DNA of 64,000 bases from positions 136,647 through 200,646 of the forward strand of contig PMYL01000059.1 in NCBI GenBank assembly GCA_003170825.1. Reading direction: 5' to 3'. Both the position numbers and the translations under genes were made by a program. Below are positions 39,494-50,578 of the stretch, piece by piece. The notes under the pieces were generated by a model, which saw nothing but the letters and a program-made list of their open reading frames with translations, searched no databases and had not been told where the DNA came from. Source of the DNA: Acidobacteriaceae bacterium (GTDB taxonomy: Bacteria > Acidobacteriota > Terriglobia > Terriglobales > Acidobacteriaceae). How positions within the stretch are numbered: position 1 is the stretch's first letter; each line of letters opens with the position of its first letter.

Positions 39494-41245
39494 ATGAGAC
39501 TCGCCCGCTATTTCTCCGTACTTGCTGCGTTCGCTATGCTTTGCGCGGTCAACGCGGGAGCGCAAACGGACGTCCAAGCCGCCCCCACACCTCAACTCCA
39601 GCAATTGAGAGCCACGCAGATCGCCAAGATACCGGTTGCGGCGCTGCCTATAAGGGATTTCAAGCTCCTCAGTTCCAACACCGGATGGGCCACCACCGGC
39701 AATCAATTGCTCTTCACCACCGACAACGGCGTACATTGGAAAGACATATCCCCGCCGAACCCGAACCACGACAGCTACGCTGACATCCTCTTTCTTGACG
39801 CGAAGACCGGTTGGGTCCTTCTCTCGCACTCCGGCAGGCTCAACATCTGTACCTTCACGGTTTCCCTCACTGTTGATGGGGGAATCACATGGACCGCCGG
39901 GCATCTTCCGGAATGGCATTTTGCCCGAGACCGCGGCGAAGAGACGCTGGCCGATCCACCCATCGGGAGAATTGCTTTTGCCGACAAGCTCCATGGCTGG
40001 CTGTGCTTTGGAGTCGATTCTGCCGGTTCCCCTCTGTTCTTCACCTCCGACGGAGGCCTGACATGGGAGCCAGGAGGAGGCATTGAAGGCATAGCGGAAG
40101 CGATTCTTCCTGCCGTGAACGAGGACGTTTGGGTGGTTTCTCAATACGGGGACGATTCTTTGCTTTTGTTTGTCTTTGGCGGCCCGGTAGGGTCCGGCGG
40201 CTTATCGATAACACCGGATCAAGTCTTTCCAGCCCCGAAAGAGATGGGGGCCGCTGCTCGCAGGAGATACGAACTCCCGATATTCTTGGATGGCCTAAAC
40301 GGTTATGAAGTCGTGAACTTTCGTACATCCGTTGGGTCGTCCTCGGCCGCCGTGCTCTATTCCTCCATAGACCGAACAATCTATTCCTCCATAGACGGAA
40401 CAAGAAGACCGTGGAAACAAGACCGTGTGCTGTCAAATCTGGTCAATGGAGAAGTAATTCACTTCACGATTGCCGACTCCGTCTGGATACTTCCCTTCGC
40501 GCCCAAGGGTGACAAGCCAGTGCTTGTGAAACTTCGCTCTGGCGACCATTTGATAGCTCCACAGCATGAAGAGGGCGACTTTGCGCGTTGCAGCCTGAGC
40601 TTCCTTACCGAAGACAAGGGCTGGATGAACTGCGCCGGCGGGCTTTCCTCGACCGTCGACGGCGGAGCCACTTGGATTCCTATTACCCCGCGCGCCCGCA
40701 CGGGCGTTCTTACCTCGGACCCCATTCCAGTTTCTTCAACGCAGGACTTCCAGCCAAGCAAACCTCTCGCCGGCGCGGCTAACCGGCAAGCCGCGCCGCC
40801 AAAGAAAGAGGCTGCGCCAATCACATACAGGAATACGGAGTATGGTTTCTGTTTCTCCCTGCCCGCAAGCTGGGAGGGGTTCTCCATCATCACCGGTCAG
40901 TGGAGCGGTGAGTCGCCAGGCTCAACGGAATCCACGAGCGGTCCGATGCTGAGAATTCGGCACCGTGAATGGACTGAGGATGATCCCCGCGAGGATATTC
41001 CCATCATGGTCTTCACGCGGGCGCAATGGCGCCTAGTCGAGAAGGACGAGATTACAGTGAGCGCAGCTCCTTTCGGCCCCGGCGAACTTGGGCGCAACTC
41101 CAAGTACGTCTTTGCCATTCCACCGCGCTATACATCCGACAATGCAACAGGCTGGAGGGAGGTGGTAGAACTTGTTAATCACAACTCCCTTCGCGCACCG
41201 TGCGGGGCGCATTCAGTCCGCCATGAGGCCCCCGCGCCAAAGTAA
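39494..41245 (+). CDS. Exported protein with YCF48/BNR-like beta-propeller repeats
   Basis: Signal peptide; repeated GW...TTDNGVHW / VDGGITW / SDGGLTW / VDGGATW motifs. Confidence 0.75.
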   Translation: MRLARYFSVLAAFAMLCAVNAGAQTDVQAAPTPQLQQLRATQIAKIPVAALPIRDFKLLSSNTGWATTGNQLLFTTDNGVHWKDISPPNPNHDSYADILFLDAKTGWVLLSHSGRLNICTFTVSLTVDGGITWTAGHLPEWHFARDRGEETLADPPIGRIAFADKLHGWLCFGVDSAGSPLFFTSDGGLTWEPGGGIEGIAEAILPAVNEDVWVVSQYGDDSLLLFVFGGPVGSGGLSITPDQVFPAPKEMGAAARRRYELPIFLDGLNGYEVVNFRTSVGSSSAAVLYSSIDRTIYSSIDGTRRPWKQDRVLSNLVNGEVIHFTIADSVWILPFAPKGDKPVLVKLRSGDHLIAPQHEEGDFARCSLSFLTEDKGWMNCAGGLSSTVDGGATWIPITPRARTGVLTSDPIPVSSTQDFQPSKPLAGAANRQAAPPKKEAAPITYRNTEYGFCFSLPASWEGFSIITGQWSGESPGSTESTSGPMLRIRHREWTEDDPREDIPIMVFTRAQWRLVEKDEITVSAAPFGPGELGRNSKYVFAIPPRYTSDNATGWREVVELVNHNSLRAPCGAHSVRHEAPAPK

Positions 41246-41284
41246 CCGGCTCCGCTCTCGAATCGTCCAGGTTCCCAGCGGCAG

Positions 41285-42583
41285 TTACGGTGCATCCGGC
41301 AGATTGGCCGGAATCTCGATGGAGACCAGGGTGCCCCGCCCCGGATTGCTGACCACCTCGAACCGCGCCTGGTTGCCGTAGAGCACCTCCAGCCGCTCGC
41401 GCACGTTTTTCATGCCGATGCCCGCGCCGGTGCGGCTGAGCGCCGAGGCCGGGCGGTTGCCCATGCCCACGCCGTCGTCGGCCACCTCAATCAGCACGCG
41501 TTCCCCATCGAGGCGGCTGCGCAGTGTCACCGTGCCGCCATGGAGGCGCGGCTCCAGCCCGTGCTTGATGCTGTTTTCGATCAGCGGCTGCAACAGGATG
41601 CTGGGCACCAGCACCCCCAGCGTGCGCGGGTCGATCTCTTTTTCGACCCTCAGCTTGTCGGCGCCGAAACGCACCACCTCGATGTCCAGGTAGTCGTCGG
41701 TAAAGCTCAGCTCCTCGCGCAATGGAACATACGTATCGTGGTCCTTGAGCAGGGCGCGGAGAATGTTGGCCAGCTTGACCGTCATCTCGCGGGCCAACTC
41801 GGGTTTCATGCGCGCCAGCGAGGCGATGGAGTTGAGGGTGTTGAACAGGAAGTGCGGATTGATCTGGCGTTGCAGGGCGTCGAGGCGGGCTTCCAGCAGC
41901 AGCCGCTTCTGTTCTTCGAGCTTCATCTCGATGCGCAGCGTGTTCCACACCTTGAGCGCGATGCCCACATTGATGGGCGCGCTCAGCCACACCAGCACCT
42001 GCAGCCACCATTGGCTGGCGAGCAGCGCAAACAGCCGGTGCGGAAAGGCGTGGGCCAGCCAGTCCCGGCACGCCTCCGCCGCCACGATGAGAAACAGCAT
42101 CAGAAACTGCCGGTCGATGTGCGGCTGGCGCAGGTTGCGCCGCACCCAGCGGTAGAGGCTCAGGTCAATGAACGGCGTGAACGACCAGATCTCCTCCATC
42201 TCGACAAAGCGGCCCAGGATGCCCGCCGCCAGACCCAGGGCTGCATCGAAGGGCAGAGCCAGGAACTCATGGTGGTAGACCGCGGGCGCCGACAGCACCA
42301 CCCCGCCCAGCACGGCCCAGCCCGGCCCCACCAGCAGACCCAGCAGAATGACCGTTTCGAAGGAGATGTCGGCGGCTAGAAAGTTGGGCACCGTGGTCCG
42401 TATCCACACCCCCAGCGTAAGCGGCAGCAGAATGAACGCCAGCAAGGCCAGGGTTTGCCGGGGACTGCGCTTCTCGGCAAAGAACAGCCGCCGGAAGGTG
42501 GTGACCCGCGCCAGTACGCTGGCCACCGAGGCAACCACGCCCAGTTTGACCAGCAGCGTAATCAGAATGAGATTATCCGTCAC
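41285..42583 (-). CDS. LytS-like sensor histidine kinase (His_kinase family)
   Basis: LQRQINPHFLFNTLNSIASL; DDGVGM...TGAGIGMKNVRERLEVLYG; GTG start proposed. Confidence 0.9.
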   Translation of the reverse strand: MTDNLILITLLVKLGVVASVASVLARVTTFRRLFFAEKRSPRQTLALLAFILLPLTLGVWIRTTVPNFLAADISFETVILLGLLVGPGWAVLGGVVLSAPAVYHHEFLALPFDAALGLAAGILGRFVEMEEIWSFTPFIDLSLYRWVRRNLRQPHIDRQFLMLFLIVAAEACRDWLAHAFPHRLFALLASQWWLQVLVWLSAPINVGIALKVWNTLRIEMKLEEQKRLLLEARLDALQRQINPHFLFNTLNSIASLARMKPELAREMTVKLANILRALLKDHDTYVPLREELSFTDDYLDIEVVRFGADKLRVEKEIDPRTLGVLVPSILLQPLIENSIKHGLEPRLHGGTVTLRSRLDGERVLIEVADDGVGMGNRPASALSRTGAGIGMKNVRERLEVLYGNQARFEVVSNPGRGTLVSIEIPANLPDAP

Positions 42584-42708
42584 CCCATCAATGTATCGCG
42601 CCGTGGGCGCAAGTATCCAATTTTCAAGAGATTGTTGCCCGTGTCGCCGCTCCGTCTCACGGCCTATGACCCCGGGCGCAGCGGCACATCCGCGCAACGT
42701 AAAATGGA

Positions 42709-43362
42709 ATGATGGGATTTGAAAGCGTGAAAAAGATCGCCGAGGCGGATTTCCCCACCCGCTGGGGAGACTTCCGCATTCTGGGCTTCGAGGGCCGGCT
42801 GACGGCCCGCCCCTGCGACCAAGGCCCGGCTGACGATGCGGGAAAGGGCGAGGTCGAAGGCCTGGTCGCGCTGCTGATGGGCGACATTCACTCCGCGCCC
42901 CCGCTGGTGCGGATCCACTCGCAATGCCTCACCGGTGATGTTTTCGGCTCGCTCCGCTGCGACTGCCGTCTTCAACTCGAGCTGGCTCTGGGCAAGATCG
43001 CCGAGGCCGGCGCGGGCATCCTGCTCTACGAGCAGCAGGAGGGCCGCGGCATCGGCCTGATGGCCAAATTAAAAGCATATGAACTGCAGGACCTGGGGCT
43101 GGACACCGTCGAAGCCAACGTCGAGCTGGGCTTTGCCGCCGACTGCCGCGAGTACGAGCTGCCGGCCGAGGCCCTCAAGCTGCTCGGCGTCACTTCGGTC
43201 CGCCTCATGACCAACAATCCGGAAAAGGTCGCAGCCCTGGAGTCAGCGGGCATCGCTGTGGTCGAGCGTGTCTCCGCGGAGGTCGAGCCCCAGGAAACCT
43301 TCGAGCGTTACCTGCGCACCAAGCGCGAAAAAATGGGCCACATCCTTGAGTCGTCTTTGTAA
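42709..43362 (+). CDS. ribA: GTP cyclohydrolase II
   Basis: RIHSQCLTGDVFGSLRCDC; QQEGRGIGLMAKLKAYELQDLGLDTVEAN. Confidence 0.95.
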   Translation: MMGFESVKKIAEADFPTRWGDFRILGFEGRLTARPCDQGPADDAGKGEVEGLVALLMGDIHSAPPLVRIHSQCLTGDVFGSLRCDCRLQLELALGKIAEAGAGILLYEQQEGRGIGLMAKLKAYELQDLGLDTVEANVELGFAADCREYELPAEALKLLGVTSVRLMTNNPEKVAALESAGIAVVERVSAEVEPQETFERYLRTKREKMGHILESSL

Positions 43363-43790
43363 TCGATAACTTCTTTGGGTCTCAGGCCTGTAAGCGGGAG
43401 TCTTTGGCTTCCACATGGGTTGCCAGGATCGGGGCTTTTGGCGAGTGACTGTCTCTTGCCGGCGGCCACCGGAAACCGATGGCGTTCCATTCACCCATGC
43501 CGCGTGACACCTGCGCGGTGGAGTTGCGCCTCGCCGGGCTTTTACTTATGCTGACTTTCGTCTCGCGCGCGTCCCTGCGCCCCGCGTCGAGGCCGTGATT
43601 CATGATCGAGGGCAATTCGTGGTGACCTGCGGTCTTTGCCTGCAAGAAGCAACCTCCCAGCTGAAGAAGTTCCCTTTCTTGGCATTTGCATTCACCTGCG
43701 GCTGTGCATTAACCGCGATAACGCGTTGTTTCATATTGCTTTCCGTTGCTCATTTTTCGTTGACATCGGCGCAGCGGGGCGCATAAAGGT

Positions 43791-43816
43791 TGCGCCTGCT
43801 CGCGAGGAGCAGGCGC
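43791..43816 (-). terminator. Terminator-like hairpin downstream of TonB receptor
   Basis: tgcgcctgctc gcga ggagcaggcgca-type inverted repeat. Confidence 0.55.
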
Positions 43817-43838
43817 AATGGGTAGATGCAATGACTGG

Positions 43839-46800
43839 TTAGAAGGTCAACCGGCCGCCCAACTGAATAACGCGCTGGGTGGCTGTCGCACTGGTGATGG
43901 TGCCTTCGTTGCTGCCCGCACTGAGAGACCCGTTCGGTTGGCTGAGATTCACCCAGTTCATGACGTTGGTTATTTCTGCACGGAACTGGAAGACCATTCC
44001 CCGCCCGAAGGTAATGTTGCGGAACAGGCCCGCATCCATATCCTTGAGGCCCGGTCCGTTCAGGGTGTCGCGTCCCACGTTGCCGTCTGCTCTGCCAGGG
44101 CCGATGCCCCCTGGCAGGCCAGGTCCGTTGGGCGTGAATGCCGCGGTGTTGAACCATGCCGTCAATACGCTATTGGGGTCGGTGCAAACCCGGCAGCGGT
44201 GCGGGTCGAGTTTGGGGCTAACGCCAGGAACCGCGTTGGGGCGGCTCTGGCCCGCAGTGTCAAAGTTATTGTTTTTTCCCGTGGACATCGAAAACGGCGC
44301 GCCGCTCATCAAATAGGCGACCGCAGTGATCTGCCAGCCGTTGACCACTCCCTTCACGATCTTGTTCGATCCGTGATAGTAGTCGATGTTCCACATGCCG
44401 AAGATGGACGCATTGCTGTCATGGTTTTGATCCATGAGGCCTTTTTCTTCCTGAAGGCCGCCGCCGACAATGGGATTGTGGTTTTGATCGAGCATGCCGT
44501 GGTCGTTGGTCGCGGTGAAGGGCTTGCCAAAGTAGCCGAAATCCTGCGCGTTCTGTCCTCCATTCTCCACGAAGTTTGCGCTTTCCAGCGCGCGGCTCCA
44601 GACATAGAAACCGCTGACTGAGAAGCCGTGTGACATCGTCTTGGTCGCCGAGACTTGAAGCCCGTTATAGTTGGAGGTCTGGTCTGAGATCAGGTAGGTA
44701 ATCCCGCTCAGGGTGCCAGGCGCAAGGTTGATGCCGGCATCGAATTGACGACGTTGCTCTTGGCTATTCGCTGAAGTGCTGAGCCCGCCGACTAACGCGC
44801 CGCCGCCATTGGCGACAGTTGAGTAAGGCGCGTAGTTGGCGTCGACGAAGGTTGACAGGTGACGGCCAAGAGTACCTATATAAGCTGCCGTCACGCTTAT
44901 CCTGGCAGGCAATTGCCGCTGCACGCTGAGGTTGAACTGGTAGACCGACGAATCTTTAAAATTCGGGCCGATGGCTTCAATGCTTTGGCTCGGGTAGAAT
45001 TTCGGATTGGACGGCGTATAGATGTACGGGAAGATGCCGCCACCGGGAGCGGTGGTTGGGAAACCGACATTGTAAATACTGGTGAGGGATGTTTCGGAGC
45101 CAAAGCCGTTGCGAATGGAGAACGGCATGGCGTTGCCGGGCTGGTTCCACTCATTGCCGCTGGGAGAGCCGTAGAAGATGCCCGCCGCGGCGCGAATTGC
45201 GGTCTTGCCATCCCCAAACGGATCGAATGCAAAACCGACACGAGGCGAAATGTGGCTGTACTGCGTGCTGATGATGCCGCGACCGATGCCGCTGTCCCCA
45301 GGGAACACCTGGCCGAGCGGCACAACCGAATTCGTACTCGTAACAATAGTAGATTGCTGGCCGGGAACAAACGACGATGTCCTGTCATGGGAGTCGACGG
45401 GAGGCGTATCGATGTCCCACCGGAGTCCAAGGTTGACCGTGAACCGTGGCGTGATCCGGTAGTTGTCCTGCGCAAACACCGCGTAGTGCCACGTGCTCAG
45501 ATGCGTGGTATAAGTCGTGTCCTGCTCAAATGAGCTGATTTGGCCGGTGACAAAGTCCGCAATCGCAACACCCGTGCTCGTGGGCGCGGAGGTCGAGAAG
45601 CCAACGTCGCCATAATTATTCAGATTGGCTTCGAACATGGTCTTGTCGAGAGCGTACTCACCGCCAATGGAAAGGTTGTGTTTGCCCTTGGTCATGCTGA
45701 CTACGTCGCGTAACTCATAGTTGTCGGAACCCGTGACCGGGCCGGCGTTCGGGTTCCCCGTGCTAAAGCCAGCACCGTTTAGATAGGGCAGTCCGGCCGG
45801 TCCCTGGATGAGGAAGTTCGAGCCGAAACTGCCGAGGGTTTGGTTGCCTGGGCCGGTCACAGGGATGAGAACGCGTCCGCCCATGGCCCGCGTGAACGTG
45901 AGCCAGAGCTGATTGGCCGTGCTGGGGCTGAAGGTGTGAACGTCGCTGATGTTGGCATTCGTCTGTTTCGAGCGGGACTGATTTCCGGTCCAATTGATGT
46001 TGCCGCCTCCGCTGGGAGTTGACGCGGTATTGGTATAAAAGTAGGTCACTCCCACATGGTCCTTGTCGCCGAGGTTCTGGTCATACTTGCCCAGGTATTC
46101 GTCTTCGTCTGTCGGAGTGACGTATACGGTGCTGTATTGCCCGCCGCCAGTTTTTAGAACCTGGGGGCCGTTGGGCAATGGAACGGAAACACCGATTGTG
46201 TTGTTTATGTTCAAAAAATTTGCAGCGGTCAGGTCCAGGCTGCCGGTCGGGATGCAATATCCCGCAGTAAGAGGGCCAATAAGCGCGGGCTGGCAACCGG
46301 GGCCGGCGTTTACTCCATTCGCGAGAACCGTTTTGTGGGTTCCCGGCATGTAAACACGGGAGGCAGAGGGGAGGGTCGTGTCCGCGGTAAAGTCGCCCAG
46401 GCGCTCGGCAGCCGTGGGCGTCACACCGCCTGAGACCACTCCTCCTTGCACCTGGCGCAGACCGGCATAGCTGCCGAAGAAGAAGGCCTTGTCGTGCTTG
46501 ATGGGGCCGCCGAAGGTTCCACCAAAGTTGTTGCGGTGGTAAGGCGCCTTGATTGCGCCAACCGCCGGATGCCACTGCCAGGCATTGAAGTCGGTGTTGC
46601 GGTTGAACTCGAACAAACCACCATGAAACTTATTTGTTCCCGACTTTGTGATCACCGAGACGACGGCGGCGGAGAATTCGCCGTATTGCGCCGAGAATGC
46701 GCTGGTCTCTACGCGGAACTCTTCGACTGCGTCGGGGTTGGGCGCCGGGTTTCCGTAGTTGCGCATACCGGTAATGTTGTTGCCGCCATCCAGGTAAAAG

Positions 46801-47486
46801 GCGACGGTTCCGTTGCCGGAGTCGAGCCCGCCGTTGATCTGGACAGCAGTGGACGCAATTCCAACGGTCATTTGGGGCGAACCGGCGGGGTTCGAGGTGG
46901 AGCTTTGGTTATTGGCCATCACGCCCGGCGTGAGGGAAAGTTCGGTGTATACATTGCGATTGACCAGAGGCAGGCCGATGATCTCGGACGGCTCAATGGT
47001 TCTGCCCAATACCGCGTCAGACGTATTGATCAGCGGGGGCGCCTCAGTGACAGTGATGGTCTCAGACTGCGCGCCCACGGTCAGTGGGATGTCAACCGTC
47101 AGCGTCTGGTCCACGTTGAGGGCGATATTCTCTTGCACAAAGCGTTCAAAGCTGGGAGCCGACGCCGCGACGGTGTACCTGCCCACGGGAAGGAAATCGA
47201 TGCGGTACTGCCCATAGCCGTTTGTCGGCGCCGACCGGGAGAACCCGGTATCCACGTTGGTTGCCTTCACGGTGGCCGTGCTGACCACCGCGCCTTGTTG
47301 ATCCTTCACCGTACCGACGATGGTTCCGGTGATCTGCTGTCCAAACGCGATGATGCTGCCGGTGAGAATGAAGACGAGCGCCGAGAGGATTCGAGCGCTC
47401 GCGCATAGCCGCGAGTATCTTGCCAAATTGCGTGTATTCACTTTTGATGCCTCCAGAGTGTTTCTGTTGTCTGAACGAGTCGCCAC
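43839..47486 (-). CDS. Oar-like TonB-dependent receptor with carboxypeptidase regulatory domain
   Basis: GTIVGTVKDQQGAVVSTATVKATNVDTGF N-domain, plug and long beta-barrel typical of this family. Confidence 0.92.
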   Translation of the reverse strand: MATRSDNRNTLEASKVNTRNLARYSRLCASARILSALVFILTGSIIAFGQQITGTIVGTVKDQQGAVVSTATVKATNVDTGFSRSAPTNGYGQYRIDFLPVGRYTVAASAPSFERFVQENIALNVDQTLTVDIPLTVGAQSETITVTEAPPLINTSDAVLGRTIEPSEIIGLPLVNRNVYTELSLTPGVMANNQSSTSNPAGSPQMTVGIASTAVQINGGLDSGNGTVAFYLDGGNNITGMRNYGNPAPNPDAVEEFRVETSAFSAQYGEFSAAVVSVITKSGTNKFHGGLFEFNRNTDFNAWQWHPAVGAIKAPYHRNNFGGTFGGPIKHDKAFFFGSYAGLRQVQGGVVSGGVTPTAAERLGDFTADTTLPSASRVYMPGTHKTVLANGVNAGPGCQPALIGPLTAGYCIPTGSLDLTAANFLNINNTIGVSVPLPNGPQVLKTGGGQYSTVYVTPTDEDEYLGKYDQNLGDKDHVGVTYFYTNTASTPSGGGNINWTGNQSRSKQTNANISDVHTFSPSTANQLWLTFTRAMGGRVLIPVTGPGNQTLGSFGSNFLIQGPAGLPYLNGAGFSTGNPNAGPVTGSDNYELRDVVSMTKGKHNLSIGGEYALDKTMFEANLNNYGDVGFSTSAPTSTGVAIADFVTGQISSFEQDTTYTTHLSTWHYAVFAQDNYRITPRFTVNLGLRWDIDTPPVDSHDRTSSFVPGQQSTIVTSTNSVVPLGQVFPGDSGIGRGIISTQYSHISPRVGFAFDPFGDGKTAIRAAAGIFYGSPSGNEWNQPGNAMPFSIRNGFGSETSLTSIYNVGFPTTAPGGGIFPYIYTPSNPKFYPSQSIEAIGPNFKDSSVYQFNLSVQRQLPARISVTAAYIGTLGRHLSTFVDANYAPYSTVANGGGALVGGLSTSANSQEQRRQFDAGINLAPGTLSGITYLISDQTSNYNGLQVSATKTMSHGFSVSGFYVWSRALESANFVENGGQNAQDFGYFGKPFTATNDHGMLDQNHNPIVGGGLQEEKGLMDQNHDSNASIFGMWNIDYYHGSNKIVKGVVNGWQITAVAYLMSGAPFSMSTGKNNNFDTAGQSRPNAVPGVSPKLDPHRCRVCTDPNSVLTAWFNTAAFTPNGPGLPGGIGPGRADGNVGRDTLNGPGLKDMDAGLFRNITFGRGMVFQFRAEITNVMNWVNLSQPNGSLSAGSNEGTITSATATQRVIQLGGRLTF

Positions 47487-47869
47487 CTGTCGCCCTCACA
47501 CGCGTTCCCGCACTCCGCTCAAATCCATCAACTGCGATTCGGAGCGCCGGGCTTCTGGGTTTCGAATTGTTGACAGTAAAGATAGCAACCTCGTTCCCGA
47601 TGTGTCATGTAAATTGGAAGTGAAAAATGCGAGGGCCGATGTGAATACTTTCTGCAGCCCAGAATGCATTGAAAAATATGGGGGTTGCGACGGTTTGAAG
47701 GCAGACCTCCTGAAATGTTAATATTGTTAAAGTCCCGGTAAGCGTATTGTTAATAGAGGATTTGCGGATCCGCTGGAGCACCCGCAGCCACCGCCAACTG
47801 GGCGCCAACTGAGATTGATGGGGACGGTAGTACAATTGATTGTCATGAACGGAACATGGGAAGGGGCAG

Positions 47870-49387
47870 ATGCTGGAGCCGGTGAGGAAGGTTGAAGCAG
47901 AAAGGGAGGAACTGAGCTGGCTGCTGACTTCGGGCGTTCTCGGCCGCGCGAATAATGCAGTCCGCGTTCTGACCTGCGTCTGTGAAAAATACTTCGAGAA
48001 TCAACTGGACCAGATCAACGAGCACACCATCGCGATCGAAGCCTTGGGGCGGCGCAGTGACTTCGACCCCCAGGTAGATACGATTGTCCGGGTGACGATC
48101 CACTCCTTAAGAAAACGCCTGCTGGAGGTGTACCAGAACGAGGGCGCGAGCCGCCCGGTGCACATTCTCATTCCCGCCGGAAATTACGCCCCATCCTTCA
48201 TTCACAAGGAGGCGGATTCTGGCGCGGGCCAATCCAATCACGCTCTTCTCCCCATCGAGTTCGACCACGGTCCGGCTCCGGCAATAATAGCTGTCCGCGG
48301 CGATGCACTGCCTTTCCCGTTTCTCGGGCGGCGTCGATGGCAGATACTGATTATTCTTGCGGCGGTGGCCGCCGTCCTGCTCGGCGCGGTCTTTTCCGTT
48401 CGACACTCCAAGGAGCGCGCGGCCGGAGTTCCGGCGTCCCTGGTTCCCTCGCCCTCTGCGCCGCTCCCGGGCGAGAGCTTCCATGCTTTGATCGGCAGCG
48501 GCCGGGATCCTTATGTGGATAGCTCCAGCATCAAATGGACCTCCGGCGAGTATTGCACGGGAGGAACTCCGTTTACTGTTCCGGACCGGAAGATTGAGGC
48601 CACGGAAGACCCGTACATTTATTTAGGCGGCCTGCAAGGGGGTTTCCACTGCCAATTTCCCGTGAAGCCGGGCCTCTACGAAGTCCATCTTCTGTTCGCT
48701 GAGACGGCTGGCCTTCCAGACGCCACTCGCAACGTGTCGTTCTCGGTCAATGGAAGCGATGCCATAAATCTCGACGTGGTTGACGACGCGACCGGAGCAG
48801 GAGTTGCGACAACACGAATCCTCACACGCGTCGAGCCTGAAAGCGATGGCGCCGTCCACCTGGATTTCTTTGGACATGACTCGATATTGAATGGCGTCGA
48901 GATATTACCGGCTCCTTCGGCGGAGTTGCTGCCCGTGCGCATCGTCGCTGGTCCTCGATCGTATAAAGATTCGGCGGAGAGGATCTGGCTATCTGACCGC
49001 TATTTCATCGGGGGCAGAACTGGAATGCCTGGGAACACCGCTAACCCCGGTATATACGGCTCCGATCGCATCGGCCACTTTCATTACATCATTCCCGTTC
49101 TCCCCCTGCGGCTCTATCGCGTGAATCTATATTTTCTTGAGCCCTGGTTCGGCGAACACAATAACGGGCGCGGTGGAGTGGGCAGCCGCATCTTCGATGT
49201 CTCCTGCAATGGCTCCATGCTGCTCAAGAACTTCGATATTTTAAGGGAGAACGGCGGGGGCCCGGTGATGAAAACATTCGACAGCGTACAAGCCACTGCC
49301 CAAGGCAAGATCGAACTCTATTTCACTCCGGTGGCGAACTACCCGCTTGTGAATGCAATTGAAGTTGTCCCTCAGCCTTCCCGCTAA
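47870..49387 (+). CDS. Membrane-anchored protein: N-terminal regulator-like domain + TM + two malectin-like domains
   Basis: VLGRANNAVRVLTCVCEKYFE...GRRSDFDPQVDTIVRVTIHSLRKRLLEVYQ; TM at ILIILAAVAAVLLGAVF; malectin-like GGLQGGFHCQFPVKPGLYEVHLLFAE. Confidence 0.7.
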   Translation: MLEPVRKVEAEREELSWLLTSGVLGRANNAVRVLTCVCEKYFENQLDQINEHTIAIEALGRRSDFDPQVDTIVRVTIHSLRKRLLEVYQNEGASRPVHILIPAGNYAPSFIHKEADSGAGQSNHALLPIEFDHGPAPAIIAVRGDALPFPFLGRRRWQILIILAAVAAVLLGAVFSVRHSKERAAGVPASLVPSPSAPLPGESFHALIGSGRDPYVDSSSIKWTSGEYCTGGTPFTVPDRKIEATEDPYIYLGGLQGGFHCQFPVKPGLYEVHLLFAETAGLPDATRNVSFSVNGSDAINLDVVDDATGAGVATTRILTRVEPESDGAVHLDFFGHDSILNGVEILPAPSAELLPVRIVAGPRSYKDSAERIWLSDRYFIGGRTGMPGNTANPGIYGSDRIGHFHYIIPVLPLRLYRVNLYFLEPWFGEHNNGRGGVGSRIFDVSCNGSMLLKNFDILRENGGGPVMKTFDSVQATAQGKIELYFTPVANYPLVNAIEVVPQPSR

Positions 49388-49557
49388 CGCCGACAGACGC
49401 CTGTTGAGTGCTCTGCGCGGGCCGGGATGCCTGGCACGATAAAACCGCGACTCTCCAGACGCCGTCTGCCTCGTTGCCGGATGCGGATGACGGATGAGTC
49501 CCCGGAATCGTTATGCGCTGCTCTTCCTTGCCCTTCAATTCCTTTATCATTACCACC

Positions 49558-50568
49558 ATGCCTAATAAACTCCGCTGGGGAGTTCTCAGCACCGCCGACA
49601 TCGGCCTCAGGAAAGTCATCCCCGCCATGCAGCGGGGCCAATACACCAGCGTCGGGGCCATCGCATCCCGCAATCTGGCCAAGGCTCAAGAGGCGGCAGC
49701 CGCTCTTGGCATTCCAACAGCCTACGGCTCGTACGAAGAGCTCCTCGCCGACCCCCATATCGACGCCGTCTACAATCCTCTTCCCAATCAGCTTCACGTC
49801 CCCTGGACCATCAAAGCCGCCGAAGCCGGCAAGCACGTCCTCTGCGAGAAGCCGCTCAGCCTCACTGTCGCTGAAGCCGAGACCCTACTCGCCGTTCGCT
49901 CCCGCGCCGGAGTCAAAATCGGCGAAGCCTTCATGATCCGCAGCTATCCCCAGTGGCTCCGCCTCCGCGAACTGCTCGACGAGCATCGCATCGGAGAACT
50001 CCGCTCCATCGTTGGCTTCTTCAGCTACTTCAACATCGACCCATCCAACTTCCGCAGCCATGTCGAGTGCGGCGGCGGCGCCCTCCTGGACATCGGCTGC
50101 TATCTCATCCACGCCTCGCGCTACGCATTCGCGCAGGAGCCCACCCGCGTCGTAGCCCTTGTCGACCGCGATCCGCAGATGCGCATCGACCGCCTCACCT
50201 CGGCAATTCTCGACTTCCCCAGCGGCCAATCCATCTTCACCTGCAGCACGCAGTTGGTCCCTTACCAGCGCATCCACTTCTTAGGCACCCGCGGGCGCAT
50301 CGAGATTGAAATTCCCTTCAACGCGCCTCCCGACCGCCCCACTCGCCTCTTCATCGACTTGAGTGGCGATCTCTTCGGCGGCGGCATCACCACCGAAACC
50401 TTCCCCGTCTGCGATCAGTACACCTTGCAGGGCGATGCCTTTTCCAAAGCCGTTCTGGAAGGCGCCGAAGTCCCCGTCTCAGTCGAAGACGCCATCAGTA
50501 ACATGGCCGTCATCGAAGCCATCTTCAACTCCGCCAACTCTGGCCAATGGGAATCTCCGCAGCGATGA
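49558..50568 (+). CDS. Gfo/Idh/MocA-family oxidoreductase
   Basis: WGVLSTADIGLRKVIPAM; VLCEKPLSL; GGGALLDIGCYLIHASR. Confidence 0.94.
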   Translation: MPNKLRWGVLSTADIGLRKVIPAMQRGQYTSVGAIASRNLAKAQEAAAALGIPTAYGSYEELLADPHIDAVYNPLPNQLHVPWTIKAAEAGKHVLCEKPLSLTVAEAETLLAVRSRAGVKIGEAFMIRSYPQWLRLRELLDEHRIGELRSIVGFFSYFNIDPSNFRSHVECGGGALLDIGCYLIHASRYAFAQEPTRVVALVDRDPQMRIDRLTSAILDFPSGQSIFTCSTQLVPYQRIHFLGTRGRIEIEIPFNAPPDRPTRLFIDLSGDLFGGGITTETFPVCDQYTLQGDAFSKAVLEGAEVPVSVEDAISNMAVIEAIFNSANSGQWESPQR

Positions 50569-50578
50569 AAGATCTGCT

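Noticed and set aside
41285-42583. LytS/LytR two-component pair
   Set aside because: No LytTR response regulator adjacent; reported only as an orphan kinase.
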